Assembly: GCF_002127965.1 (NCBI RefSeq)
Contig: NZ_CP018787.1
Span: forward strand, 1,116,001 to 1,180,000
Length of the DNA stretch: 64,000 nt
Direction: 5' to 3'
Source: Oxalobacter formigenes
Lineage (GTDB): Bacteria > Pseudomonadota > Gammaproteobacteria > Burkholderiales > Burkholderiaceae_D
The notes under the pieces are model-generated. The model was given only the letters and a program-made list of their open reading frames with translations, did not search any database and had not been told where the DNA came from. Position 1 is the first letter of the stretch, and every line of letters begins with the position of its first letter. The position numbers and the translations under genes were made by a program. Positions 51,072 through 60,345 of this stretch are shown here, one piece after another.

Positions 51072-52324
51072 GACTCGCACCAATGGTTATTACCCATACC
51101 GAACAGGTATTGAGGGAAGTTCTGCAGTTTTCAGGTCCGGCCGACGTCGTGATTTCACGTTATTTCCGTGAACATCCGAAACTGGGGATGCGCGAACGGG
51201 GCGCTGTTGCGGAAGCGGTTTATGCAATTCTTCGTAACCGGCTGATTTACAATAATTTTTCAGAGTCGGGATATGGCCCGCAGATGCGACGTCTGGTGTT
51301 GTTGGGACTGGCCGATATTTATGGCGTGGATTCCATTGGCGGAATCGACGAAAATGAAACCGCCTGGTTAAACCATGTTTCGAAGGTGGATCGCAGCCAG
51401 TTGCCGCAGAAAATGCAGGCCAATTTGCCGGAATGGCTTTACGACCGGCTGGCAGAACAGATCGGGGAAGAGGAAACGGGCAAGCTGGCTGCCGTGCTGA
51501 ATACGCCAGCGCCGCTGGATTTGCGTATCAATACCTTGAAAATCAAGCCTGATGAGGTGATGAAGGTGTTAAGTGAAGTGCCGGTCGAATGCGCTCCGAC
51601 GCCTTTCGCTTCCACGGGGATTCGCCTCCAGAAGAAAATCGCCTTGCAGAATATGCCTCTGTTCAGGGATGGCGGGGTTGAGGTTCAGGACGAAGGCAGC
51701 CAGTTGCTGGCTCAGATCGTCGGTGCCAAACGGGGTGAAATGGTCGTCGATTTCTGTGCCGGTGCAGGTGGCAAGACGCTGGCTCTGGGCTGTGCCATGC
51801 GCAATACCGGGCGTCTTTACGCTTTCGACGTGTCTGACAAGCGGCTGGCGAAGATGAAGCCGAGGCTGGCGAGAAGTGGCCTGTCGAACGTTCACCCGAT
51901 CCAGATCGCTCATGAACGTGATGCCAGAATCAAGCGACTGGCTGGCAAGGCCGACCGGGTATTGATCGATTCGCCATGCAGTGGGCTCGGTACCTTGCGC
52001 CGCAACCCTGATTTGAAATGGCGTCAGACGCCTGAAACGATTACCGAGATGACGGAAAAGCAGCATGCGATTCTGGAATCGGCTGCACGGCTGGTCAAGG
52101 TGGGTGGACGGCTTGTTTATGCCACGTGCAGTTTGCTGGAAGATGAAAACGACCGGATAGTCGAGGACTTCCTGAAAAAGGATGACCGCTTTGCGCTGGT
52201 ACCGATGTCGAAAGTTCTGGCAGACGGGAAGGTCAACCTTGAAATGGGAGATTACCTGAAGCTGATGCCCCACCAACACCAGACAGACGGATTCTTTGCG
52301 GCTGTGTTCGAACGCGTGAAATAA
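51068..52324 (+). CDS. rsmB: RsmB/NOP-family RNA (cytosine-5) methyltransferase
   Basis: 418 aa. 16S rRNA m5C967-type methyltransferase. The N-terminal NusB-like part is followed by LRINTLKIKPDEV, SAM motif VVDFCAGAGGKTLALG, FDVSDKRLAKMK, motif IV DSPCSGLGTLRRNPDLKWR with the releasing Cys, and motif VI YATCSLLEDENDRIV with the nucleophilic Cys. GTG start overlapping purN. A terminator follows 19 bases after its stop. Confidence 0.93.
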   Translation: MRLAPMVITHTEQVLREVLQFSGPADVVISRYFREHPKLGMRERGAVAEAVYAILRNRLIYNNFSESGYGPQMRRLVLLGLADIYGVDSIGGIDENETAWLNHVSKVDRSQLPQKMQANLPEWLYDRLAEQIGEEETGKLAAVLNTPAPLDLRINTLKIKPDEVMKVLSEVPVECAPTPFASTGIRLQKKIALQNMPLFRDGGVEVQDEGSQLLAQIVGAKRGEMVVDFCAGAGGKTLALGCAMRNTGRLYAFDVSDKRLAKMKPRLARSGLSNVHPIQIAHERDARIKRLAGKADRVLIDSPCSGLGTLRRNPDLKWRQTPETITEMTEKQHAILESAARLVKVGGRLVYATCSLLEDENDRIVEDFLKKDDRFALVPMSKVLADGKVNLEMGDYLKLMPHQHQTDGFFAAVFERVK

Positions 52325-52677
52325 ACCGGTTTTCCGATATCTGAAAGCGGCATTTCCACCTGGAATGCCGCTTTTTTATCAAGATGCTTTAATGAACGTT
52401 TGGAACATAATGTTTTAAATGGATATTTTCTGGGTTTTGATATTTGAAACAGGATGAAAAATCCTGTCTTCCATTCTCTGAAATCCGGTCAAGATCAAGA
52501 GTATTCCGACTCTCCAATGATACAATAGTCCAGTAATGCCTGAAGGGCACGCCGGATATTCTTGCCGGAGTGCATTTTGCAAGATTTTTCCCAATACGAT
52601 TTTTTTCTCTTCAAAAACGATATGGCACTATTCACATCCCTGAAATCCTCTTACACATCTGTCGAAAGGAGATGTTT
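52325..52677. other. Intergenic leader region before the HyuA-like gene
   Basis: 353 bases without a gene. It contains the rsmB terminator (52344-52377), an extended -10 promoter candidate TGATACAAT at 52518-52526, and a leader hairpin GCACGCCGG / CCGGAGTGC (52547-52573, one mismatch, 9-base loop). No riboswitch class was recognised. Confidence 0.5.
52344..52377 (+). terminator. Terminator after rsmB
   Basis: AAAGCGGCATTTCCA pairs with TGGAATGCCGCTTT with one bulged T; T run follows. Confidence 0.88.
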
Positions 52678-54339
52678 ATGATCCTTGGAATCGACGTTGG
52701 AGGTACGCATACCGATTCGGTCCTGATGAAAGGCCGGAAAATCATCCGCAAATCGAAAGTTCTGACGGATAAGGAAAACATTCTGAACTGCGTCATGATG
52801 GCGACGGAAGCGGTCGCAAAGCCGGAAGACATCAAGAATCTGGAACGCATTGTCCTGTCGACGACCTTGACGACGAATGCGGTTGTCCAGAATCAGCTGG
52901 CTCCTGTCGGTCTGGTTGTCATGAACGGCCCGGGCGTGTCGCCGAAAGATTTGCCACTGTATGACAAGGCGAATTATGTGGCCGGTTACATGAGCCATCG
53001 TGGTATTGAGGCTGAAGCTCCGGATCGTTCGGAACTGGCCGAGCTGAAAGCGAAATTCAAAAAAGAAAAAATCAATCGGCTGGCGATTGTCGGCAAGTTC
53101 TCCACCCGCAACCCGGCTCATGAACAGGAAGTGAGTGACGTTTTCAAAGACGTTGCAGAACATGCTTCACAGAGCCACCAGCTGTCCGGTTCGCTGAATT
53201 TTCCGCGCCGTATTGCGACGACGTATCTGAATGAAGCTGTCTGGCATCTTCAGGACAAGCTCGCAAACGAGCTGAAAACCTACATGGACAAGCTGGGCGT
53301 GAATGTTCCCCTGTATATTCTGAAAGCCGACGGCGGTACGATTGAATTCGAACAGTCCCGCAAAACGCCTGTCCAGACCATTCTGTCCGGCCCTGCCGCG
53401 ACGATCATGGGTGTGCTGCCATACGTTTCGGATGACATGGATTCCATTTCGGTCGATATCGGCGGTACAACGACGGATATCGCTCTGTTTGCCGATGGAG
53501 TGCCTCTGCTCGAACCGCAAGGTATCACGATTGAAGACCATAAAACCTCGGTTCGCGGTTTGCTGACGCATTCGATCGGGGTTGGCGGGGACAGCCACGT
53601 TCGCGTGGAAGACGGGGTCCTGAAACTGGGGCCTGAACGTCTGGGTGCTGCGATGGCGTTTGACGGCCCGGTACCGACGACGACGGATGCGCTGATTGTA
53701 TTGGGAATCGCCGATATCGGTGACAAGGCCAAGGCAATGGAAGCCATGAAACAGCTGGCAGCCGAACTGAAGAAAACACCGGAAGAAGTCGCAAAAGATG
53801 TGCTCGATCTGGCCTGTACGCTGATCGTGGACAAGATCAATGCGATGCTCGCCGAAATCAACAGCAAGCCGGTTTACACGATTCACGAATTGCTGGAAGG
53901 CCGGAAAATCGAGCCGCTGGAAATTGTGGTGGTCGGCGGTCCGGCTCCTTTCATGGCAAAGCGCATCGGCGAGATGATGGATTGTCCGGTGAAGGTACCG
54001 GGGGACTCCGACGTGATCAATGCCAGTGGCGCTGCTACAGCCAGAACGACGGTTGAACTGAATATGATCGCGGATACCGAAGCGCAAACGCTGAGTATCG
54101 CGGAAGAGGGCGTCCAGCAGGAAATTTCCAGACGGTTTACACTGGATGACCTGATTGAACTGGGTACCGACAAATTGGTCAAGATGGCGAAACAGGCTGG
54201 TGCACGGGATCAGGATATCGAGGTCGAAGTGGCCGACAGCCAGGTGTTCAACGTGGTTCGCGGCTATTCCACGACGGGTAAAAACATGCGTGTCAGACTT
54301 CAGGTCAAACCGGGTCTGATTAAAGATGATTCGAATTGA
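52678..54339 (+). CDS. Hydantoinase/oxoprolinase family protein (HyuA-like ATPase)
   Basis: 553 aa from ATG 52678, set by AAAGGAG 6 bases upstream (ATG 52672 is too close). It has the ASKHA-type ATP-binding motifs of HyuA/acetone carboxylase alpha-like proteins: GIDVGGTHTDSVLMKG near the N-terminus, LTTNAVVQNQLAPVGL, ILKADGGTIEF, TILSGPAATIMGV and a second phosphate motif SVDIGGTTTDIALF; C-terminal VVVGGPAPFMA. The usual HyuB partner is absent. It overlaps the HDAC-like gene region (next start 12 bases after). Substrate unknown. Confidence 0.85.
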   Translation: MILGIDVGGTHTDSVLMKGRKIIRKSKVLTDKENILNCVMMATEAVAKPEDIKNLERIVLSTTLTTNAVVQNQLAPVGLVVMNGPGVSPKDLPLYDKANYVAGYMSHRGIEAEAPDRSELAELKAKFKKEKINRLAIVGKFSTRNPAHEQEVSDVFKDVAEHASQSHQLSGSLNFPRRIATTYLNEAVWHLQDKLANELKTYMDKLGVNVPLYILKADGGTIEFEQSRKTPVQTILSGPAATIMGVLPYVSDDMDSISVDIGGTTTDIALFADGVPLLEPQGITIEDHKTSVRGLLTHSIGVGGDSHVRVEDGVLKLGPERLGAAMAFDGPVPTTTDALIVLGIADIGDKAKAMEAMKQLAAELKKTPEEVAKDVLDLACTLIVDKINAMLAEINSKPVYTIHELLEGRKIEPLEIVVVGGPAPFMAKRIGEMMDCPVKVPGDSDVINASGAATARTTVELNMIADTEAQTLSIAEEGVQQEISRRFTLDDLIELGTDKLVKMAKQAGARDQDIEVEVADSQVFNVVRGYSTTGKNMRVRLQVKPGLIKDDSN

Positions 54340-54350
54340 GAGGGGTTTTC

Positions 54351-55661
54351 GTGAAAAAGAAAACAGGACTGGTTTTTTTCCCGGCTTTTGACTATGCGAT
54401 CACGCCGACCCATCCGGAGCGTGAGGAACGCCTGCTTTATACGCAGGATCAGGTGGTTGAGGAAGGCTTGCTGGATTTCGACAATATCAAGGAATACAAG
54501 CCTGATCTGGCAACACCTGAAGATATCAACCGGGTGCATTTCTGTGTTCCGAATATCGATGAGATCGTTCACACATCCCATCTGATTTCGGTTGGCGGAA
54601 CATTGACGGCAGCCGACAAGGTCATGACCGGCGAAGTGGACAACGCTTTCGCGCTGGTTCGTCCTTGCGGACACCATTCCATGCGTGTCGTGCACGGCAG
54701 CCGTGGTTTCTGTACGCTGAACATGGAAGCGATCATGATCGAGTACATCCGTCACAAATACGGTGTGAAACGGATTGCTGTGGTCGATACCGATTGCCAT
54801 CACGGCGACGGTTCGCAGGATATTTTCTGGCATGATCCGAATACGCTGTTCATTTCCATGCATCAGGATGGCCGTACCCTGTATCCGGGTTCCGGGTTCC
54901 CTGACGAAATGGGTGGCCCTAACGCGTTCGGCTCTATCGTCAACCTGCCGATGCCGCCGGAAACCTGTGAAGAAGGCTTCCTTTATACGCTCGACAATAT
55001 CGTCATGCCTTTGCTGGACGATTTCAAGCCTGACCTGATCATCAATTCGGCCGGACAGGATAACCATTATTCCGATCCGATCACGAACATGAAGTTCACG
55101 GCTCAGGGTTATGCTGTGTTGAATGATCGTCTGAAACCGGATCTGGCTGTTCTGGAAGGCGGCTATTCGATCGAATCCGCGCTGCCTTACATCAATACGG
55201 GTATCATTCTGGCGATGGCGGGTATGGATTACAGCCATATCAAGGAACCGGATTACGATCCACGCAATCAGGTCCAGTCGCAGCACATCACCAATTATCT
55301 GAAACAGCTGAAGGATCATACGCTGGATAACTGGAGAAACAAGGAAGCGATCAAGCGCAAGTTCTACCAGAGTCAGCCGTTCCATCGTCGCAACCGCAGC
55401 ATTTTCTACGATACCGACTATATCCGCGAAACCCAGACCGAAGTCGTCAGACAGTGTCCGGATTGCGGCGGTACGGTCGTGATCGATTCGCAGGCGGATA
55501 GCGGAAGGGACAGCCATATCAAGGCTGTCGCCATTCCACGTTATGCTTGCGACGCGTGCCGGAAATGGGGCGAAGAGCAGTTTGAAAAAGGCAAAAAAGA
55601 AGGTTTTGCACAGGTCTTCCTGCAAGACAAGGACAAGGATCTGTATCTGGTCGACGAATGA
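54351..55661 (+). CDS. Histone-deacetylase-family amidohydrolase with C-terminal zinc ribbon
   Basis: 436 aa from GTG 54351, preceded by GAGAGGGG. Zn-dependent hydrolase of the acetylpolyamine/HDAC class: RPCGHHSMR, GFCTLNMEAIMIEYI, VDTDCHHGDGSQDIFW (Asp and His zinc ligands), SMHQDGRTLYPGSG, NSAGQDNHYSDPI (second Asp) and LEGGYSIESALPY. After the catalytic part a four-Cys zinc-ribbon-like tail is present: CPDCGG and CDACRKW (about residues 360-410), which ordinary HDAC-like enzymes lack. Probably co-transcribed with the HyuA-like gene. An N-acetyl or other amide substrate is likely. Confidence 0.85.
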   Translation: MKKKTGLVFFPAFDYAITPTHPEREERLLYTQDQVVEEGLLDFDNIKEYKPDLATPEDINRVHFCVPNIDEIVHTSHLISVGGTLTAADKVMTGEVDNAFALVRPCGHHSMRVVHGSRGFCTLNMEAIMIEYIRHKYGVKRIAVVDTDCHHGDGSQDIFWHDPNTLFISMHQDGRTLYPGSGFPDEMGGPNAFGSIVNLPMPPETCEEGFLYTLDNIVMPLLDDFKPDLIINSAGQDNHYSDPITNMKFTAQGYAVLNDRLKPDLAVLEGGYSIESALPYINTGIILAMAGMDYSHIKEPDYDPRNQVQSQHITNYLKQLKDHTLDNWRNKEAIKRKFYQSQPFHRRNRSIFYDTDYIRETQTEVVRQCPDCGGTVVIDSQADSGRDSHIKAVAIPRYACDACRKWGEEQFEKGKKEGFAQVFLQDKDKDLYLVDE

Positions 55662-55817
55662 TGCGCCTGTCCGTTTTTTGAATGTTTTTTGTAAACGACT
55701 GAAGCCAGCTTTATGCTGGCTTCGGTTTATTGCCTGTTTTCATCTCATGAATGCAGTAACAGGAAAATCCTGTTTTATCCGATAATAGGCATTTTCACAG
55801 TTCGGTTGAAAGCTAAT

Positions 55818-57464
55818 ATGGAGTTTGATCTTTCTGTTTCGCTGGTTAATGAATTGCTGGCCAATGTCAGCAAGGATTCTGCATTGGTGAAACATCTTGG
55901 TTCACACGGCCTGACTAATGGCCGGATTCTTGTACCGGATCATCTTTTCGATGAAGACGAAGATGCGTTTGGACAGTTGTGGCGTCTGGCTGAAAAAAAT
56001 GATGACCAGGGATTGTTGTTCCAATTGATCGGTGAACGCAATGTCAGAAAAGCAAGAGGCGGAACATTTACCGTTCCGACTCTCGAGATGCTGGTTCCGG
56101 TACTGAAGGAATATTTGTCGATCGATGCCATTGATGGCTGGCTTTACCGGCGCAGTAAAGACGGTATCCTGCTTCCCTGGCTGATTGACAGTATCGAGTA
56201 CGTACCAAGGGAATATGACAAGCCTTCTCTGCCGTATGTCAGTATCCAGTTGCTGGCCAATACCATTGCCGCGACCACTCGTGTTGACGATGCCGTTCCG
56301 GAGCAATGGCGGAGTGGCATGACAAGTGCCATTCTGTTTTATCAGAGAGAGATGGGCAAACTGTCCATTCCCGAATTGCTCTCGCAAAAGGGCTTTTACA
56401 AGGAATGTCCGGAATTCAGGGAAGAATACGAAAGACAGCACCAGCGTTTCACCACTTTCCAGCCATTCTATGGAAAACAGTTTCTGGCAAGAGATTTCGG
56501 TTTCCTGATCAGGCCGGGAGAAACCAGATTGTCCGAAAACCTGGAGTTATTCCGGATTCCGAAAGATACGGCTATCAAATGTGTCAATGATGAAGAAGTC
56601 ATAGAACGGCGGATTGAAACGCATTCCGGTGATGGAGGCATCATCGACGGGACGCCGGGACAGATTCCGATTCACTGTTATCTCCGGATGTTCTATCTTG
56701 AACAGCACGAAAATTGCTGGGTACATGTCCAGAATCTGGAAGAATACCAGTACAGGCCGGAATTGAAGGACAAACTCGTCTTGCCGGAAGAACACCGCAG
56801 GCTGATCGATATTTTGACTGCGCATACGGATATGCTGGTCGATGACATTATTGAAGGCAAATCAGGTGGAACGACGATCCTGTGTATGGGAGCGGCAGGC
56901 CTTGGGAAAACACTGACGGCCGAAGTCTATTCGGAGGTTGCAGGCAAGCCTTTGTATCGTGTTCATTCCGGCCAGCTGGGTACGTCAGGCGAAAGCGTTG
57001 AAGCGGCACTGTCCACCGTTTTGCAGCGCGCGGCACGTTGGGATGCGATCTTGTTAATGGATGAGGCGGATGTGTATATCCGCCGTCGCGACAATGATCT
57101 GGAGCATAACGCCATTGTCGCGGAGTTTTTGAGGACGCTGGAATATTTTGACGGTTTGCTGTTCATGACGACCAATCGTGTCGATGATGTGGATGAGGCT
57201 ATTCTCTCCCGTTGCATTGCGGTGATCCGTTATGAAACGCCTCCGAAAGAGGATGCCATCAAATTGTGGAAATCCCTGTCTGAACAGTTTCAGGTTGAAT
57301 TGTCTGACAAGCTTATTGAAGATCTTGTCCGCGACTTTCCGTATTCCAGTGGACGGGATATCAAGGAAATGCTGAAACTGACCAGCCGTTTGTGTGGCAA
57401 CAGTAATGAACCGGTTTCACTGGAGGCTTTCCATCAGTCTGCCGTTTTCAGAGGGCGGAGGTAA
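55818..57464 (+). CDS. AAA+ ATPase with a long N-terminal domain of unknown function
   Basis: 548 aa from ATG 55818. The C-terminal third is one AAA+ module: Walker A MGAAGLGKTLTAEVY, Walker B AILLMDEADVYIRRRD, sensor 1 LLFMTTNRVDDVDEAILSRC with the arginine-finger position, and sensor 2 FPYSSGRDIKEMLKL. The first ~340 residues show no recognised domain, contain LEMLVPVLKEYLSIDAIDGW and GFLIRPGETRLSENLELF, and may bind substrate. The Shine-Dalgarno is weak, and the start could be a little later. It stands alone, divergent from nothing, with a strong terminator after it. Role: probably remodelling of an unknown protein. Confidence 0.75.
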   Translation: MEFDLSVSLVNELLANVSKDSALVKHLGSHGLTNGRILVPDHLFDEDEDAFGQLWRLAEKNDDQGLLFQLIGERNVRKARGGTFTVPTLEMLVPVLKEYLSIDAIDGWLYRRSKDGILLPWLIDSIEYVPREYDKPSLPYVSIQLLANTIAATTRVDDAVPEQWRSGMTSAILFYQREMGKLSIPELLSQKGFYKECPEFREEYERQHQRFTTFQPFYGKQFLARDFGFLIRPGETRLSENLELFRIPKDTAIKCVNDEEVIERRIETHSGDGGIIDGTPGQIPIHCYLRMFYLEQHENCWVHVQNLEEYQYRPELKDKLVLPEEHRRLIDILTAHTDMLVDDIIEGKSGGTTILCMGAAGLGKTLTAEVYSEVAGKPLYRVHSGQLGTSGESVEAALSTVLQRAARWDAILLMDEADVYIRRRDNDLEHNAIVAEFLRTLEYFDGLLFMTTNRVDDVDEAILSRCIAVIRYETPPKEDAIKLWKSLSEQFQVELSDKLIEDLVRDFPYSSGRDIKEMLKLTSRLCGNSNEPVSLEAFHQSAVFRGRR

Positions 57465-57486
57465 GCCTGTCGTTTTAAAATCGTAT

Positions 57487-57525
57487 CCAGCAAAAAAGCC
57501 AGCATAACGCTGGCTTTTTTGCTGG
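57487..57525. terminator. Bidirectional terminator after the AAA+ gene
   Basis: Perfect 17-bp inverted repeat CCAGCAAAAAAGCCAGC / GCTGGCTTTTTTGCTGG, loop ATAAC. Serves the AAA+ gene and possibly the convergent MBL gene. Confidence 0.9.
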
Positions 57526-57683
57526 AAGGGATTCTGTGATGGATATAAATCAGCTGCGACAAGGATTCAGCTTTTTATAAATTTCGGTCTTTGTCTGAAA
57601 TCGTTTCCGGAAAGTGAGATAGTGTAAAACGTTCAGTTTGCCGATTGCACAGAATTTTCCATAAAGCTTGTTTCTTACTGATA

Positions 57684-58637
57684 TCAGGCACATCCGCATC
57701 CGCAGGCATGTGCATGTTTTTTGCACATCGAAAAATCGCCTTCCTGTTTTTCGGGAAGTTGTCCCAGTTCGATAACCGTACCGGTACAGCCGAAAGTGAC
57801 TTTATCACCCAGATAATCTTTCATCTGTTGCATGGCCTTGTCACCGGTGCAATGACATGGGATCAGCCAGTCCAGATTCCAGCTCTTCATCGCTTCCAGT
57901 GTGTTTTTCATACGTTCCTCATTCGCACGAATGAGATGCATGCCGCCGACGATGCCGGACACTTTTTCAACACCGGATACTTTGCGGATGTAGTTGACGG
58001 TATTGACGATGCCGGAATGGCAGCAACCCAGAAGAATGACGAGGCCTTTATCGGTTTCGAACCACATGGACATGTCGTCTGAAACCGGATCGGGTTTTGT
58101 TCCGGCGGCATCAAGGAAGAGAGCATCGCCGACATCCTCGAAAGTCGTCAGGCGTGGTACCGGTCCGGTGGCTGCTACGCCCGGCAGGAAATAGTGTGGT
58201 GCGGTGAGGATATGTTTTTGTTCTGGCGGCAAATTGGCAAATACCTGTTTTGCACTGGCCGGAGGCGACCAGTTCAGGGATTGTTCACCGGGGCGGCAGC
58301 AAAACCGGTCGGCCTCGATATTCTGTCCGCAGTACATCGGCGCGGTCGGATTGATGGCGTAAAAGTCTGCCAGATTATCGGTATGATCGTCATGACCGTG
58401 GCTCATGACCAGTACTTCCGCATCCGCCAGATTGATACCCAGGCGTTCGGCGTTTTTCAGAATGACATCTTTTTGACCGGTATCGAAAAGAATGCGTCGG
58501 TCGCGGATTTTGATCCATGCGGCAAATCCGTGTACACATTCAAGACCGTCACCGGCCTTGTTGTCTACGAGCAGGGTAATACTGGAAGCGGCGTGATGAC
58601 CACATCCGCATTGGTGTTCTGTTGTTACATTTGACAT
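57684..58637 (-). CDS. Metallo-beta-lactamase-fold hydrolase with Cys-rich ends
   Basis: 317 aa from ATG 58637. The metal-binding motif is MSHGHDDHTDNL (HxHxDH), with the third His in VILLGCCHSGIVNTVNYI and a late HC in WLIPCHCTGDKA. The N-terminal LLVDNKAGDGLECVHGFAAW and LFDTGQK match the archaeal dihydropterin-synthase-related MBL group (RFAP-synthase-like domain). The first residues HQCGCGHH and the last HACGCGCA are unusual Cys/His-rich tags, perhaps for metal or cluster binding. It lies between the AAA+ gene and frc on the minus strand; product unknown. Confidence 0.8.
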   Translation of the reverse strand: MSNVTTEHQCGCGHHAASSITLLVDNKAGDGLECVHGFAAWIKIRDRRILFDTGQKDVILKNAERLGINLADAEVLVMSHGHDDHTDNLADFYAINPTAPMYCGQNIEADRFCCRPGEQSLNWSPPASAKQVFANLPPEQKHILTAPHYFLPGVAATGPVPRLTTFEDVGDALFLDAAGTKPDPVSDDMSMWFETDKGLVILLGCCHSGIVNTVNYIRKVSGVEKVSGIVGGMHLIRANEERMKNTLEAMKSWNLDWLIPCHCTGDKAMQQMKDYLGDKVTFGCTGTVIELGQLPEKQEGDFSMCKKHAHACGCGCA

Positions 58638-59011
58638 GATTGTTATTCCGTTAGAGTAAGTCATGATCGTTCTGGATAGTTTAATTCTATCTACTAACTG
58701 TCCAATACGACAATGATTATTTTTTATAAATAAATCATTTTAAAAACAATATGTTAAGTGTATTTTATTTGTTTGGATGTCTTGACTCTGGAATATTTTG
58801 ATGTCATTTATGTTGAATGTGGCATTAATTTGGCAGTTTATGGCAGTAGTGAGATCGTTTATTCTCAAGCACAAATCGGGAAGAAAGAGATTGGCGGGAT
58901 GCTGGAAAGCGCGAAAGGCAAACAGGGCAGTAATGACCCGAAGGATGAATGTGGCCGCAATGATGTGGAATCATTGCACGTGCTTGTTTGATTAGGGTTT
59001 CGTGTGACAAA
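58638..59011. other. Gene-poor stretch between the MBL gene and frc terminator
   Basis: About 370 bases. Short open frames exist on both strands (for example around 58758-58991 on + and 58825-59010 on -) but none has a convincing start, ribosome site or recognised family. The MBL promoter must lie near 58640-58700. Confidence 0.5.
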
Positions 59012-59039
59012 AAAACGGCACTCCGGAGAGTGCCGTTTT
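59012..59039 (-). terminator. Terminator of frc
   Basis: Perfect 12-bp inverted repeat AAAACGGCACTC / GAGTGCCGTTTT, loop CGGA, 19 bases beyond the frc stop. Confidence 0.92.
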
Positions 59040-59058
59040 GCCCAGAAAGTCTGACGGA

Positions 59059-60345
59059 TCAAACTACCTGTTTTGCATGCAGTTCCTTGATCTTGGCATC
59101 GTCAAGACCCAGTTCTTTCAGAACTTCGTCGGTATGTTCGCCCAACAGCGGAGCACGGGTAATTTCCGGCTGGAATCCGGAGAATTTGAACGGTGCGCCA
59201 ACGGTCAGGTGGTTACCACGAATTTCGTCGACAACTTCAACGACGGTACCAACTTTCTGCAGGGAAGGATCGTGAGCCAGTTCTTTCATGGACATGACCG
59301 GACCGCAAGGAATGCCGTACTGGGCAGCCCATTCGGTAACTTCGAATTTGTCCTTGTCAGCGAACTTGGTTTCGATGAAGGAGAAGATGTCCATCAGCTT
59401 GTCAACACGACCTTCGAATGTGTTGTAGGCTGGGTCGTCTTTCCATTCTGGCTTGTCGATCATGTCGCAGATCTGTGGCCACATGTTTGCAGCGATGGTG
59501 AAGTAAACGTAGGAGTCCGCATCGGTTTCCCAACCTTTACATTTCAGCATCCAGCCTGGCTGGCCGCCGCCACCTGCGTTACCACCACGTGGAACGGAAG
59601 TGATGTTGTCGAAGGACAGTGGGTTACCGTCTCTGTCGAAGGCAAAGTTAGGCTGAGCCTGTGGGTATTCAGCCAGAATGCCGGTTCTTTCCAGACGTTG
59701 CTGGTCACGCAGTTTGATACGAACCAGATTCAGAACAGCGTCCTGCATAGCGACGGCAACTTTCTGACCACGGCCGGTTTTGTGACGCATTTCCAGAGCG
59801 GCCAGAATACCGATCATCAGGTGCATACCGGAGTTGGAGTCACCCAGAGCAGCGCCGGAAACGGTTGGAGGACCATCCCAGAAACCGGTGGTAGCTGCAG
59901 CACCGCCGGAACACTGTGCAACGTTTTCATAAACTTTCAGGTGTTCGTTGGCGTGGCCTTCTGCATAGCCTTTAACGGAAGCCAGAATGACGCGTGGATT
60001 CAGTTCCTGAATGTATTCCCAAGTAAAGCCCATACGGTCCAGTGCGCCTGGTCCGAAGTTTTCGACCATGACGTCGGCTTTCTTGATCATCTGTTCCAGA
60101 AGCTCTTTGCCTTCCGGGGTTTTCATGTCCAGTTCAATCGAACGTTTGTTACAGTTGAACATCGTGAAATACAGGGAATCAACATTTGGTTTGTCCTGCA
60201 GCCATCCACGAGTCATATCTCCGGAACCACGTCTTTCAATCTTGATGACGTTTGCGCCCAAGAAACCCATCATCTGTGTACAGGCAGGACCTGCCTGGAC
60301 GTGGGTAAAGTCAAGCACATTAATTCCATCTAATGGTTTAGTCAT
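59059..60345 (-). CDS. frc: Formyl-CoA:oxalate CoA-transferase
   Basis: 428 aa, class III CoA transferase. It moves CoA from formyl-CoA to oxalate, giving oxalyl-CoA for decarboxylation by Oxc; this drives the oxalate/formate cycle that supplies energy in Oxalobacter. Visible marks are [18 protein letters not shown] (Gln17), TRGWLQDK (Trp48), [14 protein letters not shown] with the catalytic Asp169, and the mobile glycine loop [14 protein letters not shown]. Length and residues match the O. formigenes enzyme. AAGGAAATGAG precedes ATG 60345. oxc is not next to it here. The minus-strand neighbour upstream is the regulator at 60584. Confidence 0.97.

Noticed and set aside
58758-58995. Small ORFs of 65-77 codons between the MBL gene and frc
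   Set aside because: GTG or weak starts, no ribosome site, no recognisable family, and overlapping ORFs on both strands.
59038-60333. 431-codon + strand ORF opposite frc
   Set aside because: Antisense shadow of frc with no family features; frc is certain.
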